Shown here piece after piece: positions 27,086 to 36,389 of a stretch of 61,849 bases of DNA (within the stretch, counting starts at the first letter, position 1; every line of letters begins with the position of its first letter). This DNA is from an uncultured Christensenellaceae bacterium (GTDB taxonomy: Bacteria > Bacillota > Clostridia > Christensenellales > UBA3700). Made by a program: the position numbers and the translations under genes. The DNA lies in the NCBI GenBank assembly GCA_944380275.1, contig CALWHB010000006.1, positions 1-61,849 on the forward strand. The letters are read 5' to 3'. The notes beneath the pieces were generated by a model. That model worked only from the letters and a program-made list of their open reading frames with translations, did no database searches and was not told where the DNA came from.

Positions 27086-27118
27086 TGGGCCGCCTGCAAA
27101 GGCAGCCCATTTTTTATT
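27086..27118. terminator. Bidirectional terminator between convergent genes
   Basis: ATGGGC(c)GCCT-gcaa-AGGC(a)GCCCAT flanked by A and T runs; serves the small membrane protein (+) and the lipoprotein (-). Confidence 0.88.
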
Positions 27119-27127
27119 GAATTTCGG

Positions 27128-28774
27128 TTACTTTCTCTGGCAGATATAGAATTCGCTGTCCAAACTCTCTTTTTCAAGGCAGAAAATCAGGTACGTATCT
27201 TCAAGAGATATAATGTTTATTGCATAGCTGTATTTACTGTCGATAATCTTCTTGTTGAACATAAGGTCCACAACCCCGTAAGCGTCGTCGTTTTCCCGGT
27301 CGGCTATTGCCAGATATCCGTAGCCGACGTCAATGCTGCTGTCATAATCTGCAACCAAAGACGAAGTTCCCGTACTTCTGTCGTAAGCGTAAAGATTCTG
27401 CACTTCTTTGCCTGTAGTTGCGTCCTTGTCCGTCTTTACGTAATATATGTAGTTCTTAGCGTAATCGAGATATTCAAAGCTGTCCGCGCCGAGGCTTTCG
27501 AGAGTCGCAATCAACGTTCCGTCATAATTGAATACCGCTTTCTTGTCTAAAGAAACGAGAATATCCGAATCAAACAGATAAGAAGTGGTCACATTGATTT
27601 TATCTTCGTTATACTCAAGAATTTTGGTATCTCCTTTGTATATAACGGTAACGTCACCGTTTGTAAACGCTATGTAATCGCCGTAACACATCCAATTTTT
27701 CGCCATAGGCAACATGGACTGGATATCGAACGCCTCGTTGAGGTCTGCGTCAAATCCCTGCAATCCTACGGTACACAACTTTTCGTCGATTATCTGCGAT
27801 ACGTTGCAAACGGTAATTCCTGCGTCTTTGATATATTCTCCGTAACCGTTGAAAACATATTTGCAATCTTTTATTTCTTTTGTCTTTCCTTTTTCAACGT
27901 CGTAAACCGCCGTCTTCAGCGTATAATAATTTCCTCCGTTGTAAAAATCATAGTTTTTAGTGGTATTTTCCGGCAAAACCGTAATTTCCTGAACAAGAAT
28001 TTTGTTTTCGGGAAGAATAACGAACTCCCTGTTCCCCACATCAGAACTCTGCGTTCCCAGAATTTCGTTCATGGTTACCGTCTTTACAGGCATGCCTGTA
28101 TCCTTATCCGCTATTACGAAACTTTCGGTGTAGCTCAGATAATGAAGTCTGTAACTTTCGAGTTCTGACGTTTCGTCTTCGGAATAAGCGTTCACTGTAA
28201 AGTATTCTTTGTCTTTGACAACGTAAGAATCTCCCTGTTTCTGAATAATTTTCCCGTTGCCCAAATCAAGATTGCCTTCTGAATAGTTGTTCGCTTTAAT
28301 TTTTCCCGTACCTGAGGCAAATCCTTCACACGGCACGTTTTCGACAATTGCTCCTGCAACCGAATAGAAAGTCGCAACGTCTTCCCCTGCAAGGTTTTCT
28401 GAAACGACATAATAAACGTCGCCCCAGACGAGAGAACCGCTGTCGGTTTGGGTAATATACGGTCTGTCTTTGCCGGAATAAACGATTTTGCCCTCAGAAC
28501 CGCTTACAACGCAATATTCGACGTACGACACGTCGTTTTCCGTCTTGGTCACAGATAACAAAACCAGGTCTTCGCCCGACCGGTAATCAAGCAACTTCGC
28601 GTCTTCGACGGGGATTTTATATGCCGTTCCGTCAGTAAAACCGGTGTTGTTTTCAGTAAGGGCGGTAATGTCTGAGTTCTTCACGTACCCAGTCTTTGAG
28701 CAACCTGTCAGCAACACACAAAAAGTTGCTATAATCAACACGGACGCGATAATTATACAAGTTTTCTTTTTCAT
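27128..28774 (-). CDS. Large lipoprotein of unknown function, beta-propeller-like
   Basis: 548 aa from the ATG at 28774, chosen because AAAGGAGG lies 4 nt upstream and the signal peptide begins there (a longer frame to 28867 has no ribosome site). The signal peptide MKKKTCIIIASVLIIATFCVLLTGC ends in a clear lipobox (LTGC). The mature part is rich in short strands with aromatic/Tyr-Asp pairs (YVEYCVVSGSEGKIVY, VYKGDTKILEYNED, LYAYDRSTGTSSLV), repeated roughly every 45-60 residues, which suggests a beta-propeller sensor or scaffold outside the cell. No enzyme motif seen. Confidence 0.8.
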   Translation of the reverse strand: MKKKTCIIIASVLIIATFCVLLTGCSKTGYVKNSDITALTENNTGFTDGTAYKIPVEDAKLLDYRSGEDLVLLSVTKTENDVSYVEYCVVSGSEGKIVYSGKDRPYITQTDSGSLVWGDVYYVVSENLAGEDVATFYSVAGAIVENVPCEGFASGTGKIKANNYSEGNLDLGNGKIIQKQGDSYVVKDKEYFTVNAYSEDETSELESYRLHYLSYTESFVIADKDTGMPVKTVTMNEILGTQSSDVGNREFVILPENKILVQEITVLPENTTKNYDFYNGGNYYTLKTAVYDVEKGKTKEIKDCKYVFNGYGEYIKDAGITVCNVSQIIDEKLCTVGLQGFDADLNEAFDIQSMLPMAKNWMCYGDYIAFTNGDVTVIYKGDTKILEYNEDKINVTTSYLFDSDILVSLDKKAVFNYDGTLIATLESLGADSFEYLDYAKNYIYYVKTDKDATTGKEVQNLYAYDRSTGTSSLVADYDSSIDVGYGYLAIADRENDDAYGVVDLMFNKKIIDSKYSYAINIISLEDTYLIFCLEKESLDSEFYICQRK

Positions 28775-28944
28775 AACTCCTCCTTTTTCAACTTTTGGCA
28801 AACCGCAATATTGCGGCAGTTTCCGCAGTAAGCACTGCTGCCTGAAAACTATGCACGGCGGCAACACTTATCTCCAACCGTTAATAAAATTATACCACAA
28901 TGATTTGCTTCCGTCAATACCAAAGGTTTTGCGTTGTTTCCGTT

Positions 28945-28969
28945 AAAAAAAGGAGAGCTTTTGCTCTCC
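28945..28969 (-). terminator. ktrBA terminator
   Basis: On the minus strand GGAGAGC-aaaa-GCTCTCC followed by seven T, 35 nt after the ktrA stop. Confidence 0.9.
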
Positions 28970-29003
28970 GTAAATCACACCGTCCGTTACCCTGATTTTA
29001 CTT

Positions 29004-29687
29004 TCAGGACATCCTTGAACTTAGCGCGCCTATGTCATCCATATTGCCGCCTACGATTAACTTACTTCCCTCTTCAAGAACTGTTGCACCGTAAGGATTT
29101 GCATTGACTTCGCCTTTTTTATTTATGACGATAAGCACGTTTACCGCATATCTGTTGCGGATATCCAGCTCTATAAGCGGCTTTCCTATCCACTCTTTAG
29201 GCACTTCTATTTCCGCAAGGCCGTATCCTGCGGCAATTTCTATAAGGTCGTTTATTTTAGGATGAGTCAGAAGGCGCGCGGTTTTTACAGCCGTATCCGC
29301 CTCAGGTATAACGACATAATCCACGCCTATCTTTTTAAGAACTTTTGCGTGTTTGCTGTTCTGCGCTTTTGCCACGATATAGTTTACGCCCATTTCTTTG
29401 CAAATCAGCGCGGTTATTATAGACGCCTGAATATTGTCGCCTATCGCGATTATGACTGTGTCAAAGTCCGTTATTCCTATCGTTTTGAGATTGCTCTCTT
29501 CCGCAACGTTTGTGGTAACGGTATGCGTGGCAAAATCAGCGACCTCATATGTTTTTTCTTCGTTTTCGTCGACGGCAAGCACCTCACAGCCGTAACTGTA
29601 AAGAGCTTTGGTTACTTCTGTACCGAACCTTCCCAGTCCGAGTACAGCAACCTGTTTCATATTGGATTTAGGTAAATTGTTATCCAT
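29004..29687 (-). CDS. ktrA: Potassium uptake regulator KtrA/TrkA (RCK protein)
   Basis: 227 aa, the KtrA length (E. coli TrkA has two such modules). N-terminal RCK-N Rossmann domain with VLGLGRFGTEVTKAL and the acidic VDENEE, which bind NAD(H)/ATP; a C-terminal TrkA-C domain from about residue 140 (LIEIAAGYGLAEIEVP...), which in Firmicutes binds c-di-AMP. The ring of KtrA gates the KtrB pore at the membrane. It starts 12 bp after ktrB ends, with GGAGGAA as ribosome site. Confidence 0.93.
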   Translation of the reverse strand: MDNNLPKSNMKQVAVLGLGRFGTEVTKALYSYGCEVLAVDENEEKTYEVADFATHTVTTNVAEESNLKTIGITDFDTVIIAIGDNIQASIITALICKEMGVNYIVAKAQNSKHAKVLKKIGVDYVVIPEADTAVKTARLLTHPKINDLIEIAAGYGLAEIEVPKEWIGKPLIELDIRNRYAVNVLIVINKKGEVNANPYGATVLEEGSKLIVGGNMDDIGALSSRMS

Positions 29688-29699
29688 ATTTCCTCCTGA

Positions 29700-31061
29700 T
29701 TACAAGATGATTCCCGCTTCGGGATATTTGACCTGAGCCTGCGTTCTTACGCTTGAAGAGAAAGCCATAAAGAAACCGAAAGAACCTATTCTTCCCATAT
29801 ACATATTGAGCGAAAGAATAAGTTTTGCGCCCGTATTGAGAGATGACGTAATGCCTTCTGAAAGACCTACCGTAGCGTACGCGCTCACCTGCTCGAACAT
29901 AAGCTGCGACCAGGGGAACCTGCCCTGCATACAGATTTCCAGTCCCATAAGGCTGATTACCGCAACGGATACCGCGAGAGTAAGGATTGTAGCGGCTTTG
30001 GCAAGAGTTTCTCTGCCTATACTGTGCATATCGATAATGATTTCCTTTTTTTGTCTTATAGTCGCATAGACCGTAGCCAGCAGGACGAAAAGCGTTGTGG
30101 TCTTGATACCGCCGCCCGTACCGCCGGGACACGCTCCGACAAACATAAGCACGATGGTCAGCGACTTTGAGAAATCGGTCATCGCCCCCTGATTTATGGA
30201 CGCAAATCCTGCCGTTCTCGCGGTAACGGACTGGAAAAAGGCGTTTACCAGTTTATCTCCGAAACTCATTTTGCCCAAAGTTTCGGGATTTGAGTATTCT
30301 GCAGAAAGAAAACCGACCGTTCCTATAACAATAAGTGCGAGAGTAACGGGCAGAACGATTTTTGTATGCAGTTTAAGCTTGCGCCAACTACCGGCGCGGA
30401 AGATGTCGCTGACTACGACAAAACCAATGCCTCCCACTATTATGAGCAGAGAAATGACTATAAGTATATAGGGGTCCGAATAGAACGTCTGCAAAGAAGT
30501 GCTGCCGCTTATAATATCGAAACCCGCATTACAGAAAGCCGTTATGCTGTGGAAAAGTCCGTACCACAAAGCGGTTCCGAAATCGTAATAGCGTGAAAAT
30601 CCTATCGCAAGCAATAGCGCACCCGTAAGTTCTGCCGCCGCGGTAAGCTTTACGACGTCGAGCGTAAGCTTTTTCAAATCCGCAAGTCCGGGCTGAGAAA
30701 GGTCTTCTCTCATACTAAGTCTTTTTCTGAGCGAAATCTTGTGCCTGATAAAAATGTATACCGTGGAAGTCAGAGTCATGAAACCCAGTCCGCCCAGCTG
30801 CACGAGCAAAAGCACGACTATCTGCCCGAACACGGTAAAATCGTCATGCAGACTGGCTACCGAAAGTCCGGTAACGCAGGTTGCGCTCGTCGCCGTAAAC
30901 AAGGCGTCGATAAACGATAGAGAGCCTGGTTCTTTTATAGCAAACGGCAAGAGCAGCAACAACGTGCCGACGATTATTATAACAAAGAAACTGAGCATTA
31001 CCAGCCTTATCGGCGTCAGCACCCTGTCTTTTAATTTTTTTACAAATCGCTTTGTATCCAT
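29700..31061 (-). CDS. ktrB: Potassium transporter KtrB/TrkH
   Basis: About 453 aa with the TrkH/KtrB fold: four M1-P-M2 repeats, visible in the filter-like loops SATCVTGLSV, SITAFCNAGFDI, SVTARTAGFASI and YATVGLSEGIT. The conserved Gly in each loop lines the K+ path. It imports K+ (often with Na+) under KtrA control. The ATG at 31061 (GAAAGG upstream) is preferred to an ATG 48 bp earlier, which would lie only about 8 nt from the predicted transcription start. It leads the ktrBA operon. Confidence 0.92.
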   Translation of the reverse strand: MDTKRFVKKLKDRVLTPIRLVMLSFFVIIIVGTLLLLLPFAIKEPGSLSFIDALFTATSATCVTGLSVASLHDDFTVFGQIVVLLLVQLGGLGFMTLTSTVYIFIRHKISLRKRLSMREDLSQPGLADLKKLTLDVVKLTAAAELTGALLLAIGFSRYYDFGTALWYGLFHSITAFCNAGFDIISGSTSLQTFYSDPYILIVISLLIIVGGIGFVVVSDIFRAGSWRKLKLHTKIVLPVTLALIVIGTVGFLSAEYSNPETLGKMSFGDKLVNAFFQSVTARTAGFASINQGAMTDFSKSLTIVLMFVGACPGGTGGGIKTTTLFVLLATVYATIRQKKEIIIDMHSIGRETLAKAATILTLAVSVAVISLMGLEICMQGRFPWSQLMFEQVSAYATVGLSEGITSSLNTGAKLILSLNMYMGRIGSFGFFMAFSSSVRTQAQVKYPEAGIIL

Positions 31062-31123
31062 AACCTTTCGACTTTTGCCGAAACTCTCTCCTTTTATACG
31101 CATACGCATATCGCGATATTCTT

Positions 31124-31151
31124 ATTATACCATAATTTCAGAGGTTTGCAA
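31124..31151 (-). promoter_or_regulatory. Promoter of ktrBA
   Basis: On the minus strand TTGCAA (31146-31151), 16-nt spacer, TATAAT (31124-31129). Confidence 0.7.
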
Positions 31152-31370
31152 ACTTTTTTTGACTTAGAGCCTCTTTTGAGGGACGTATCTTATATGTTCT
31201 AAAATAAATTCAATGACATTTTTTTCGATAAGTATTGAGTTTTTAAAGATTATGTCATTTTCCTGCTGCGTTGTCGCGCCGCTGCCTTCAGAACGGTTTT
31301 TTATCCGATTCTCCGCTCACGTCCTGCCCGACAACCGCATTTTTTACGGCAACTTATTTGCGACGCCTCG

Positions 31371-31595
31371 GTATACCAGACCAGAATAATACGAACCTGC
31401 CCTGAGGGTGATACGGTTTTAAGCAACATTTACCAATGCAGATTTGCAGGGCATAAAACCTGTCAATGCAACCCGTCATACGGGTACAAGGCAAATGCCG
31501 CAGGGAATATTAAACATATTATCAAGGCATTTAACGCAATAGCTACGTAAATTTGCCGCTTTAAACCCGGTTCGTATTACTCTGGTCCGGTATTC
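31371..31595. mobile_element. MITE-like element with terminal inverted repeats, copy 1
   Basis: A 225-bp non-coding block whose ends are inverted repeats: the left end ATACCAGACCAGAATAATAC matches the reverse complement of the right end, ATACCGGACCAGAGTAATAC, followed by GAACC in both. The interior contains ACCTGTCAATGCAACC, CGTCATACGGGTACAAGGCA and ACATATTATCAAGGC, which recur in the same order at 41684-41997. No transposase frame is inside. It ends 31 bp before the GH18 gene, so it may influence that gene's promoter. No clear target-site duplication. The rest of the 31152-31626 gap shows nothing else. Confidence 0.72.
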
Positions 31596-31626
31596 TAAAA
31601 ATAAATTTACGCAAACTAAATCAGAT

Positions 31627-33030
31627 ATGAAAAAGACAGTTTTTATTACTCTTACTGCAATAATATTTGCGTTTCTCTTTTCTTCCTGTTATGTCGCAGA
31701 CTCTACTTTTGAAGAAATAACCTCAAATTACTTCAATCTCGCAAAAAAAGCCAAAGTATCCTCGTCAGAAAACACAACCGTCGTCGACTTTGGAAGAACG
31801 GTTACTTTCAACCGCCTTGTATTGCGTGAAAAAAAAGGGGGTGTCGTTTCTTTTGCTCTTTCTCTTCCGGGTTCTTATCCTTTTTACGAAAACGACTTTA
31901 TAGGAGGATACCGCTATTGCGCCTTCCCTTCGGTAACCACCGACAAGCTATGCATAAGCGCGACTTCCTCTCAGCATATGTCTTTGGGAACAATTGAGGC
32001 GTATTATATCCCGGCATCCGATTATCCGTTTACGCTGACTTCGTACATTACGGCAAAAACCGCATACTCTTTATCCCCCGATGCCGACGCTCCCGTCGAC
32101 ATATTCAATCTGATATACTCAGTTTACCTCGACAAAGACGGAAACGTACGCCTTCCCGATTACTATGTCGACGATTCTAAGGTAGACGGGCGCGACATGC
32201 TCTCTTCCTGCATCCGTTCTCTTCGCACGGCATATCCTGACGCAAAAATTCTCGCCACCGTCCTCGGCGACAAAGAATTCGACAGCGACGGACTTTCTCT
32301 CAATCAGAGATATTCTTCTGCTTTTTCAAACTCGCAAACGCTGAAAGCGGCACTTCTCTCTCTTATTGAAACTTACCGCCTGGACGGACTGTCTTTCGAT
32401 TACGAATATCCGGTATCAGAAAGGGATTATTCCCTTTTCTCGGATTTTTGCGCACAGCTTAAAAAAGATATGCCTGACGGAAAAATGCTGACTGCTGCCG
32501 TAAGCGCGTGGTGCGTGGACGAAAAACGTCTGAACGCAAAAGCCCTTTCCTGCTTTGACAGAATAACTCTGATGGCTTACGACAGCCCCGACGAAAACGG
32601 CTGCCACTCGACTTTTTACACGGCTTATTCTCAACTGAGAAGGCTGAAAGACAACGGCGTGCCGCTGAGCAGTATACAGCTGGGTCTGCCTCTTTACTCA
32701 AAGCCTACCGACGGAACTCTGTACTTTCCAACTTATGCAGACCATGCAGAAGAACTGTCTTTCTTTTCAAACGTTACCTCCGTAAATTGCGACGGACAGA
32801 CAAAACCGTGTTATTTCAACGGCCGTCAGCTTGTCATAGACAAAACTTCTTTCGCAATGGATTTAAGACTGGGCGGAGTCGCGCTATGGCATTATTCTCT
32901 TGACAGCAAAAATCCTTCGCTTTCGCTGATTCGCACGATTTACCGCACTATCCACCCAAAATACGACTATTCTCCGGCAACCGGCACTCAGAGCAATTCA
33001 GCCGTCATACAAAATCTTACTGACGGATAA
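31627..33030 (+). CDS. GH18 family lipoprotein (chitinase/endoglycosidase-like)
   Basis: 467 aa. Signal peptide MKKTVFITLTAIIFAFLFSSC with lipobox (FSSC). The catalytic GH18 strand is at residues 253-260, DGLSFDYE, with Glu260 as acid; LMAYDSPDE and the late ALWHYSLDSKN are the usual following barrel strands. A ~110-residue N-terminal domain of unknown type precedes the barrel. GH18 enzymes cleave GlcNAc-containing polymers (chitin, peptidoglycan in spore enzymes, N-glycans); which applies is not evident. Ribosome site is poor, and the upstream region is a MITE-like repeat. Confidence 0.85.
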   Translation: MKKTVFITLTAIIFAFLFSSCYVADSTFEEITSNYFNLAKKAKVSSSENTTVVDFGRTVTFNRLVLREKKGGVVSFALSLPGSYPFYENDFIGGYRYCAFPSVTTDKLCISATSSQHMSLGTIEAYYIPASDYPFTLTSYITAKTAYSLSPDADAPVDIFNLIYSVYLDKDGNVRLPDYYVDDSKVDGRDMLSSCIRSLRTAYPDAKILATVLGDKEFDSDGLSLNQRYSSAFSNSQTLKAALLSLIETYRLDGLSFDYEYPVSERDYSLFSDFCAQLKKDMPDGKMLTAAVSAWCVDEKRLNAKALSCFDRITLMAYDSPDENGCHSTFYTAYSQLRRLKDNGVPLSSIQLGLPLYSKPTDGTLYFPTYADHAEELSFFSNVTSVNCDGQTKPCYFNGRQLVIDKTSFAMDLRLGGVALWHYSLDSKNPSLSLIRTIYRTIHPKYDYSPATGTQSNSAVIQNLTDG

Positions 33031-33081
33031 CTATGTTAATCTGACGTACTCTGAGATTGCGCCTCTGTTTATAAATCAAAA

Positions 33082-33110
33082 AAAGCGGGAAATTCCGCTT
33101 TATAAAATTT
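33082..33110. terminator. Hairpin between GH18 and MATE genes
   Basis: AAAGCGG-gaaatt-CCGCTTT with A-rich left and mixed T-rich right flank; probably ends the GH18 transcript. Confidence 0.55.
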
Positions 33111-33269
33111 TTCTCGGACAAGCGGAGAAACACGTTTTTTACGCTGCGTGTCTTCTTGTCAAAAGATGGCTTTACGTATCCGGCACACGTTGCCCGTCCT
33201 TTAAATTTGCTCTGCACGACGGCACCTAACCTGCCCGTCCGCTTTCACTCTGTTTTTATGCGGTAACGT

Positions 33270-34724
33270 TCAGTTTGCATCTGCCACTCTTTTTATTTCC
33301 TCGTTTTCGGGCAGCGGTGCTATCTTGCCGTCGTTGGCAACGCTTTTTTTCCCGTAAACCACTTTGAGCGGATTGTCTGCACCCGAACGCATAGCCTTTT
33401 TTATTACCTTGTGCATGATTACGAAATAAGCAATCAGCAGGAACACGTCCGCGCCTACCCATGCAGAAGGACTTGAAAAGCAGATTCCCGTAAAACCGTA
33501 CCACTTTGCGAGGAATATCGACGCAAGCGACCTCATTACCAGTTCCGTCGCGCCGGCAATCATCGTCAGCGCACTTCTTCCTATTCCCTGCAGCGCGTTG
33601 CGGTAAACAAATATCGCCGCAAGCGCAACGTAAAACACTCCCTGCCAGAGCAGAAATTCTTTGCTTAAAGCAAGTATCTCTTCCGACGCGTCTTTCACAA
33701 ACAACATTGTGAGCGGCTTTGCGCATACGACGACAAAAACCAGACTCACTACAGAGCATACCGCTCCCATAAGCATGCTTTCGGTTACGCCCTTGCGTAT
33801 CCTGACAAACTTGCCTGCCCCGTAATTCTGTCCGCTGTAAGTCGCCACCGCCGTACCCAGAGCAGCCAGACTCTGCTGCGCGAGATTGTCCACCTTGGAG
33901 GCAGCGGTATACGCGGCAACTATCTGAGTTCCCAGCTTATTGAGTGCGGTCTGCTGAACCATCATGCCTATCGCGGTTATCGAATACTGCAAAGCCATCG
34001 GCACTCCTATAGCCAGATGCTGCAGATAGAACAACGGCTTGTTCACAAAATGCTTTAACTTCACCCTGCATACCGGGAAACGTACGAACATATATACAAA
34101 ACATCCTATCGCAGACAATGTCTGAGAAAGCACCGTCGCCCATCCGGCACCGGCAACGCCGCTGTTAAGTCCCAAAATAAACGCAAAGTCGAATCCTATA
34201 TTGAGCAGAGCGGCAATGATAAGAAAAACGAGCGGTGTTTTGCTGTCGCCGAGAGCGCGGAGGACAGAAGATGCGAGGTTGTAAAACACCGACGCCGCAA
34301 GTCCCCAGCAAATCGTTACTATATAGTCGTAAGAATATCCTATTATGTCATCCGGAGTCTGCATGAGTCTGAGCAAAGGCATCGTCGTATATACGCTTAC
34401 GAACGTAAGCACTATCGACAGCACGGTGGAAAGAGCGAGAGAACTCGCAATGCTGCGCCTTATGCCTTCTTCGTTCTGCGCGCCGTAAAGCTGACTTGTC
34501 TTTACCGCAAACCCTGCCGTAAGTCCCTGTACGAATCCGATTATAAGAAAAGAAATCGCGCCGGTCGCACCTACTCCCGCGAGTGCTGCGTCCGATATCG
34601 TCTGTCCGACGATTATCGCGTCAATCATACTGTAAAGTTGTTGAAATACGTTTCCGATAAATATCGGAATCGTAAAAAACAAAATGCTTTTGAACGGTTT
34701 CCCCACCGTCAAATCCTTAGTCAT
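33270..34724 (-). CDS. MATE-family multidrug/metabolite exporter
   Basis: 484 aa with twelve predicted helices in two similar halves. Typical MATE segments: LFFTIPIFIGNVFQQLYSMIDAIIVGQ at the N-terminus, IGFVQGLTAGFAVKTSQ, then GVPMALQYSITAIGMMVQQ opening the second half. These export cationic compounds with Na+ or H+ antiport. Substrate unknown. The C-terminal ~35 residues are polar and charged. Its Shine-Dalgarno is weak. It lies upstream of nothing in the same transcript. Confidence 0.9.
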   Translation of the reverse strand: MTKDLTVGKPFKSILFFTIPIFIGNVFQQLYSMIDAIIVGQTISDAALAGVGATGAISFLIIGFVQGLTAGFAVKTSQLYGAQNEEGIRRSIASSLALSTVLSIVLTFVSVYTTMPLLRLMQTPDDIIGYSYDYIVTICWGLAASVFYNLASSVLRALGDSKTPLVFLIIAALLNIGFDFAFILGLNSGVAGAGWATVLSQTLSAIGCFVYMFVRFPVCRVKLKHFVNKPLFYLQHLAIGVPMALQYSITAIGMMVQQTALNKLGTQIVAAYTAASKVDNLAQQSLAALGTAVATYSGQNYGAGKFVRIRKGVTESMLMGAVCSVVSLVFVVVCAKPLTMLFVKDASEEILALSKEFLLWQGVFYVALAAIFVYRNALQGIGRSALTMIAGATELVMRSLASIFLAKWYGFTGICFSSPSAWVGADVFLLIAYFVIMHKVIKKAMRSGADNPLKVVYGKKSVANDGKIAPLPENEEIKRVADAN

Positions 34725-35014
34725 AGAATAATTCCCTTTGTAATTATTCTCACAATTCCGCCCCCGCGAAATTCAAACCCTATCTCTTTCTTTCCCGCGA
34801 CATTATATTACATATTTAAAAAAACGTATAGTTTTTTCACCGCTTTTTTTAAAATTTTACAAAAGTATCGTCGCTTTTATTTCTCACTCCCTGATTTTTT
34901 CGTCTTAACCGGTCCTGTTTTTCACAAAGTACTGCCGTTTTGTCCATGTATTTATAAATTTCCGCTTATACAAATCATGTTGAGGACGTTTAAAAATTTC
35001 CTTCGCTACACCCC

Positions 35015-35626
35015 TTATTTTTCACCGTCTTCCGGCACATGATTTTTTCTCTTTTCGTCAAGATAAATTGCGATTCCTTTACTCATTGTCAACAACGAAG
35101 ATATAGTCATCGCCGCTGCGGCTATTATTCCCGTCGGGATATAAAACGAAAGTCCTTCTCCTCCTTCGTTGACAGCAATCAGCGCGGTCTGAGTCAGAGC
35201 AATCGCAGCTACGGCTTTGCAGACATCCATCCTTCTTCTCGCTATGTCAAGCCCCTTTTTAGACTTGACGGCTCCGATATATTCCTTCACCGCCGCAGCT
35301 ATATCCGCAAAAGATACCGCCGCAAGCGCGATAGCCGGTATAAGCCCGAAGGCGAACCCCGACGGTTCTGTCAATTCTTTTATCGCACATGCAAAATAAA
35401 ACATTGCCGCCGCAAAGGTTATACCTGCAACGACAAAATATACGCAAGAATTTTCTCTGTCGGAAAATACCCTGCAAACCGTCTTTGCGGCAAAAGCCGA
35501 AAGTGAATAAAATGCAGATACCACTACAAAAACGGAGGCGGAAATCACACCTGCTGCAAATTTGACTATTACCGTCATGATTCCGAAGATAAACGTCAGA
35601 TATTTTAAGTAATCAGATTTGACCAT
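35015..35626 (-). CDS. Multispanning membrane protein of unknown function
   Basis: 203 aa, unrecognised. Five to six hydrophobic helices (FIFGIMTVIVKFAAGVISASVFVV, CVYFVVAGITFAAAMFYFACAI, GLIPAIALAAVSFADIAAAV and others) with a basic loop RRRMDVCK and a charged C-terminus. It is 56 bp downstream of another membrane-protein gene and both diverge from a TetR regulator, so the pair may be its targets. Confidence 0.68.
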   Translation of the reverse strand: MVKSDYLKYLTFIFGIMTVIVKFAAGVISASVFVVVSAFYSLSAFAAKTVCRVFSDRENSCVYFVVAGITFAAAMFYFACAIKELTEPSGFAFGLIPAIALAAVSFADIAAAVKEYIGAVKSKKGLDIARRRMDVCKAVAAIALTQTALIAVNEGGEGLSFYIPTGIIAAAAMTISSLLTMSKGIAIYLDEKRKNHVPEDGEK

Positions 35627-35682
35627 ACCGCCCCCGTATATTAAAAAATTATCAGCTGCATGCTTTTCTGTTGTAGATTTTC

Positions 35683-36219
35683 TTATATTTCGTCGTGTTC
35701 AAGCAGGTCGTTGCCCTGTTCGAGAATATTAGCGAGAGCCTCTTCTCCCGCATTAATCGCAGCCGACGTTTCCCTCGTCTTTCTCATCACGATTTTGTTA
35801 TAGACGGGATAATTGATGCAGCAAAGTGCAATCCCCACTATACCCAGAATTATACCGACAACCATATTGCTGACGTTCCCTTCAGACAACATCACAAGAC
35901 TCATGCCCCCTCCCGCAACAAGTGTTGAAAAAACACCGAATATACAACAGAATACTCTTGCCGCAAACTTCTTGCTCCTCTCAAGCGTATCCAGAGTCGC
36001 TCTCGCCTCTGCCGCTCTTTTTTCAAGCCTAATCAGTTCCTGACGATGTCTTATTTTTCGGTCGCGCCTCATAGTCAACGTGCAATTTGCGCCAATTGCC
36101 TTTCCCGTTTCTACGATTTCCCAGCCGAAAGCCTCCGCCTCGTCAGCAACTCTTGTTTTGTCTTTTACGGGTACTGTTTCCGTCTTGTACTCGAAAGCCG
36201 TAAAATTCTTTTCCTGCAT
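35683..36219 (-). CDS. Two-helix membrane protein with N-terminal coiled region
   Basis: 178 aa, unrecognised. Residues 1-50 are soluble; 50-85 (RRDRKIRHRQELIRLEKRAA...) are strongly charged and helical; two membrane helices follow at about 88-110 and 118-140; a 35-residue polar tail ends ...LEHDEI. AAGGAGAAAA ribosome site. It is the first gene divergent from the TetR regulator, 43 bp from that promoter's -35. Confidence 0.68.
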   Translation of the reverse strand: MQEKNFTAFEYKTETVPVKDKTRVADEAEAFGWEIVETGKAIGANCTLTMRRDRKIRHRQELIRLEKRAAEARATLDTLERSKKFAARVFCCIFGVFSTLVAGGGMSLVMLSEGNVSNMVVGIILGIVGIALCCINYPVYNKIVMRKTRETSAAINAGEEALANILEQGNDLLEHDEI

Positions 36220-36261
36220 ATTTTTTCTCCTTTTATGTTATTGTCTTAGGCTTGCCACGGT

Positions 36262-36291
36262 CTTGACATGTCCGTAAGACAAGTGTATTAT
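36262..36291 (+). promoter_or_regulatory. Promoter with overlapping operator-like palindrome before the TetR gene
   Basis: TTGACA (36263-36268), exact 17-nt spacer, TATTAT (36286-36291). The imperfect palindrome CTTGACAT-gtccgt-AAGACAAG (36262-36283) covers the -35 and the spacer, where a TetR dimer would block transcription. Autoregulation is inferred. Confidence 0.65.
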
Positions 36292-36389
36292 ATGATGTGA
36301 AAAACGGCATATCAAGCCTTCAAAATCGCAATAAGACACCTATATCCGATGTGTCACACTGTTTGAAACAAATAAGGGGTTTTTGTATC

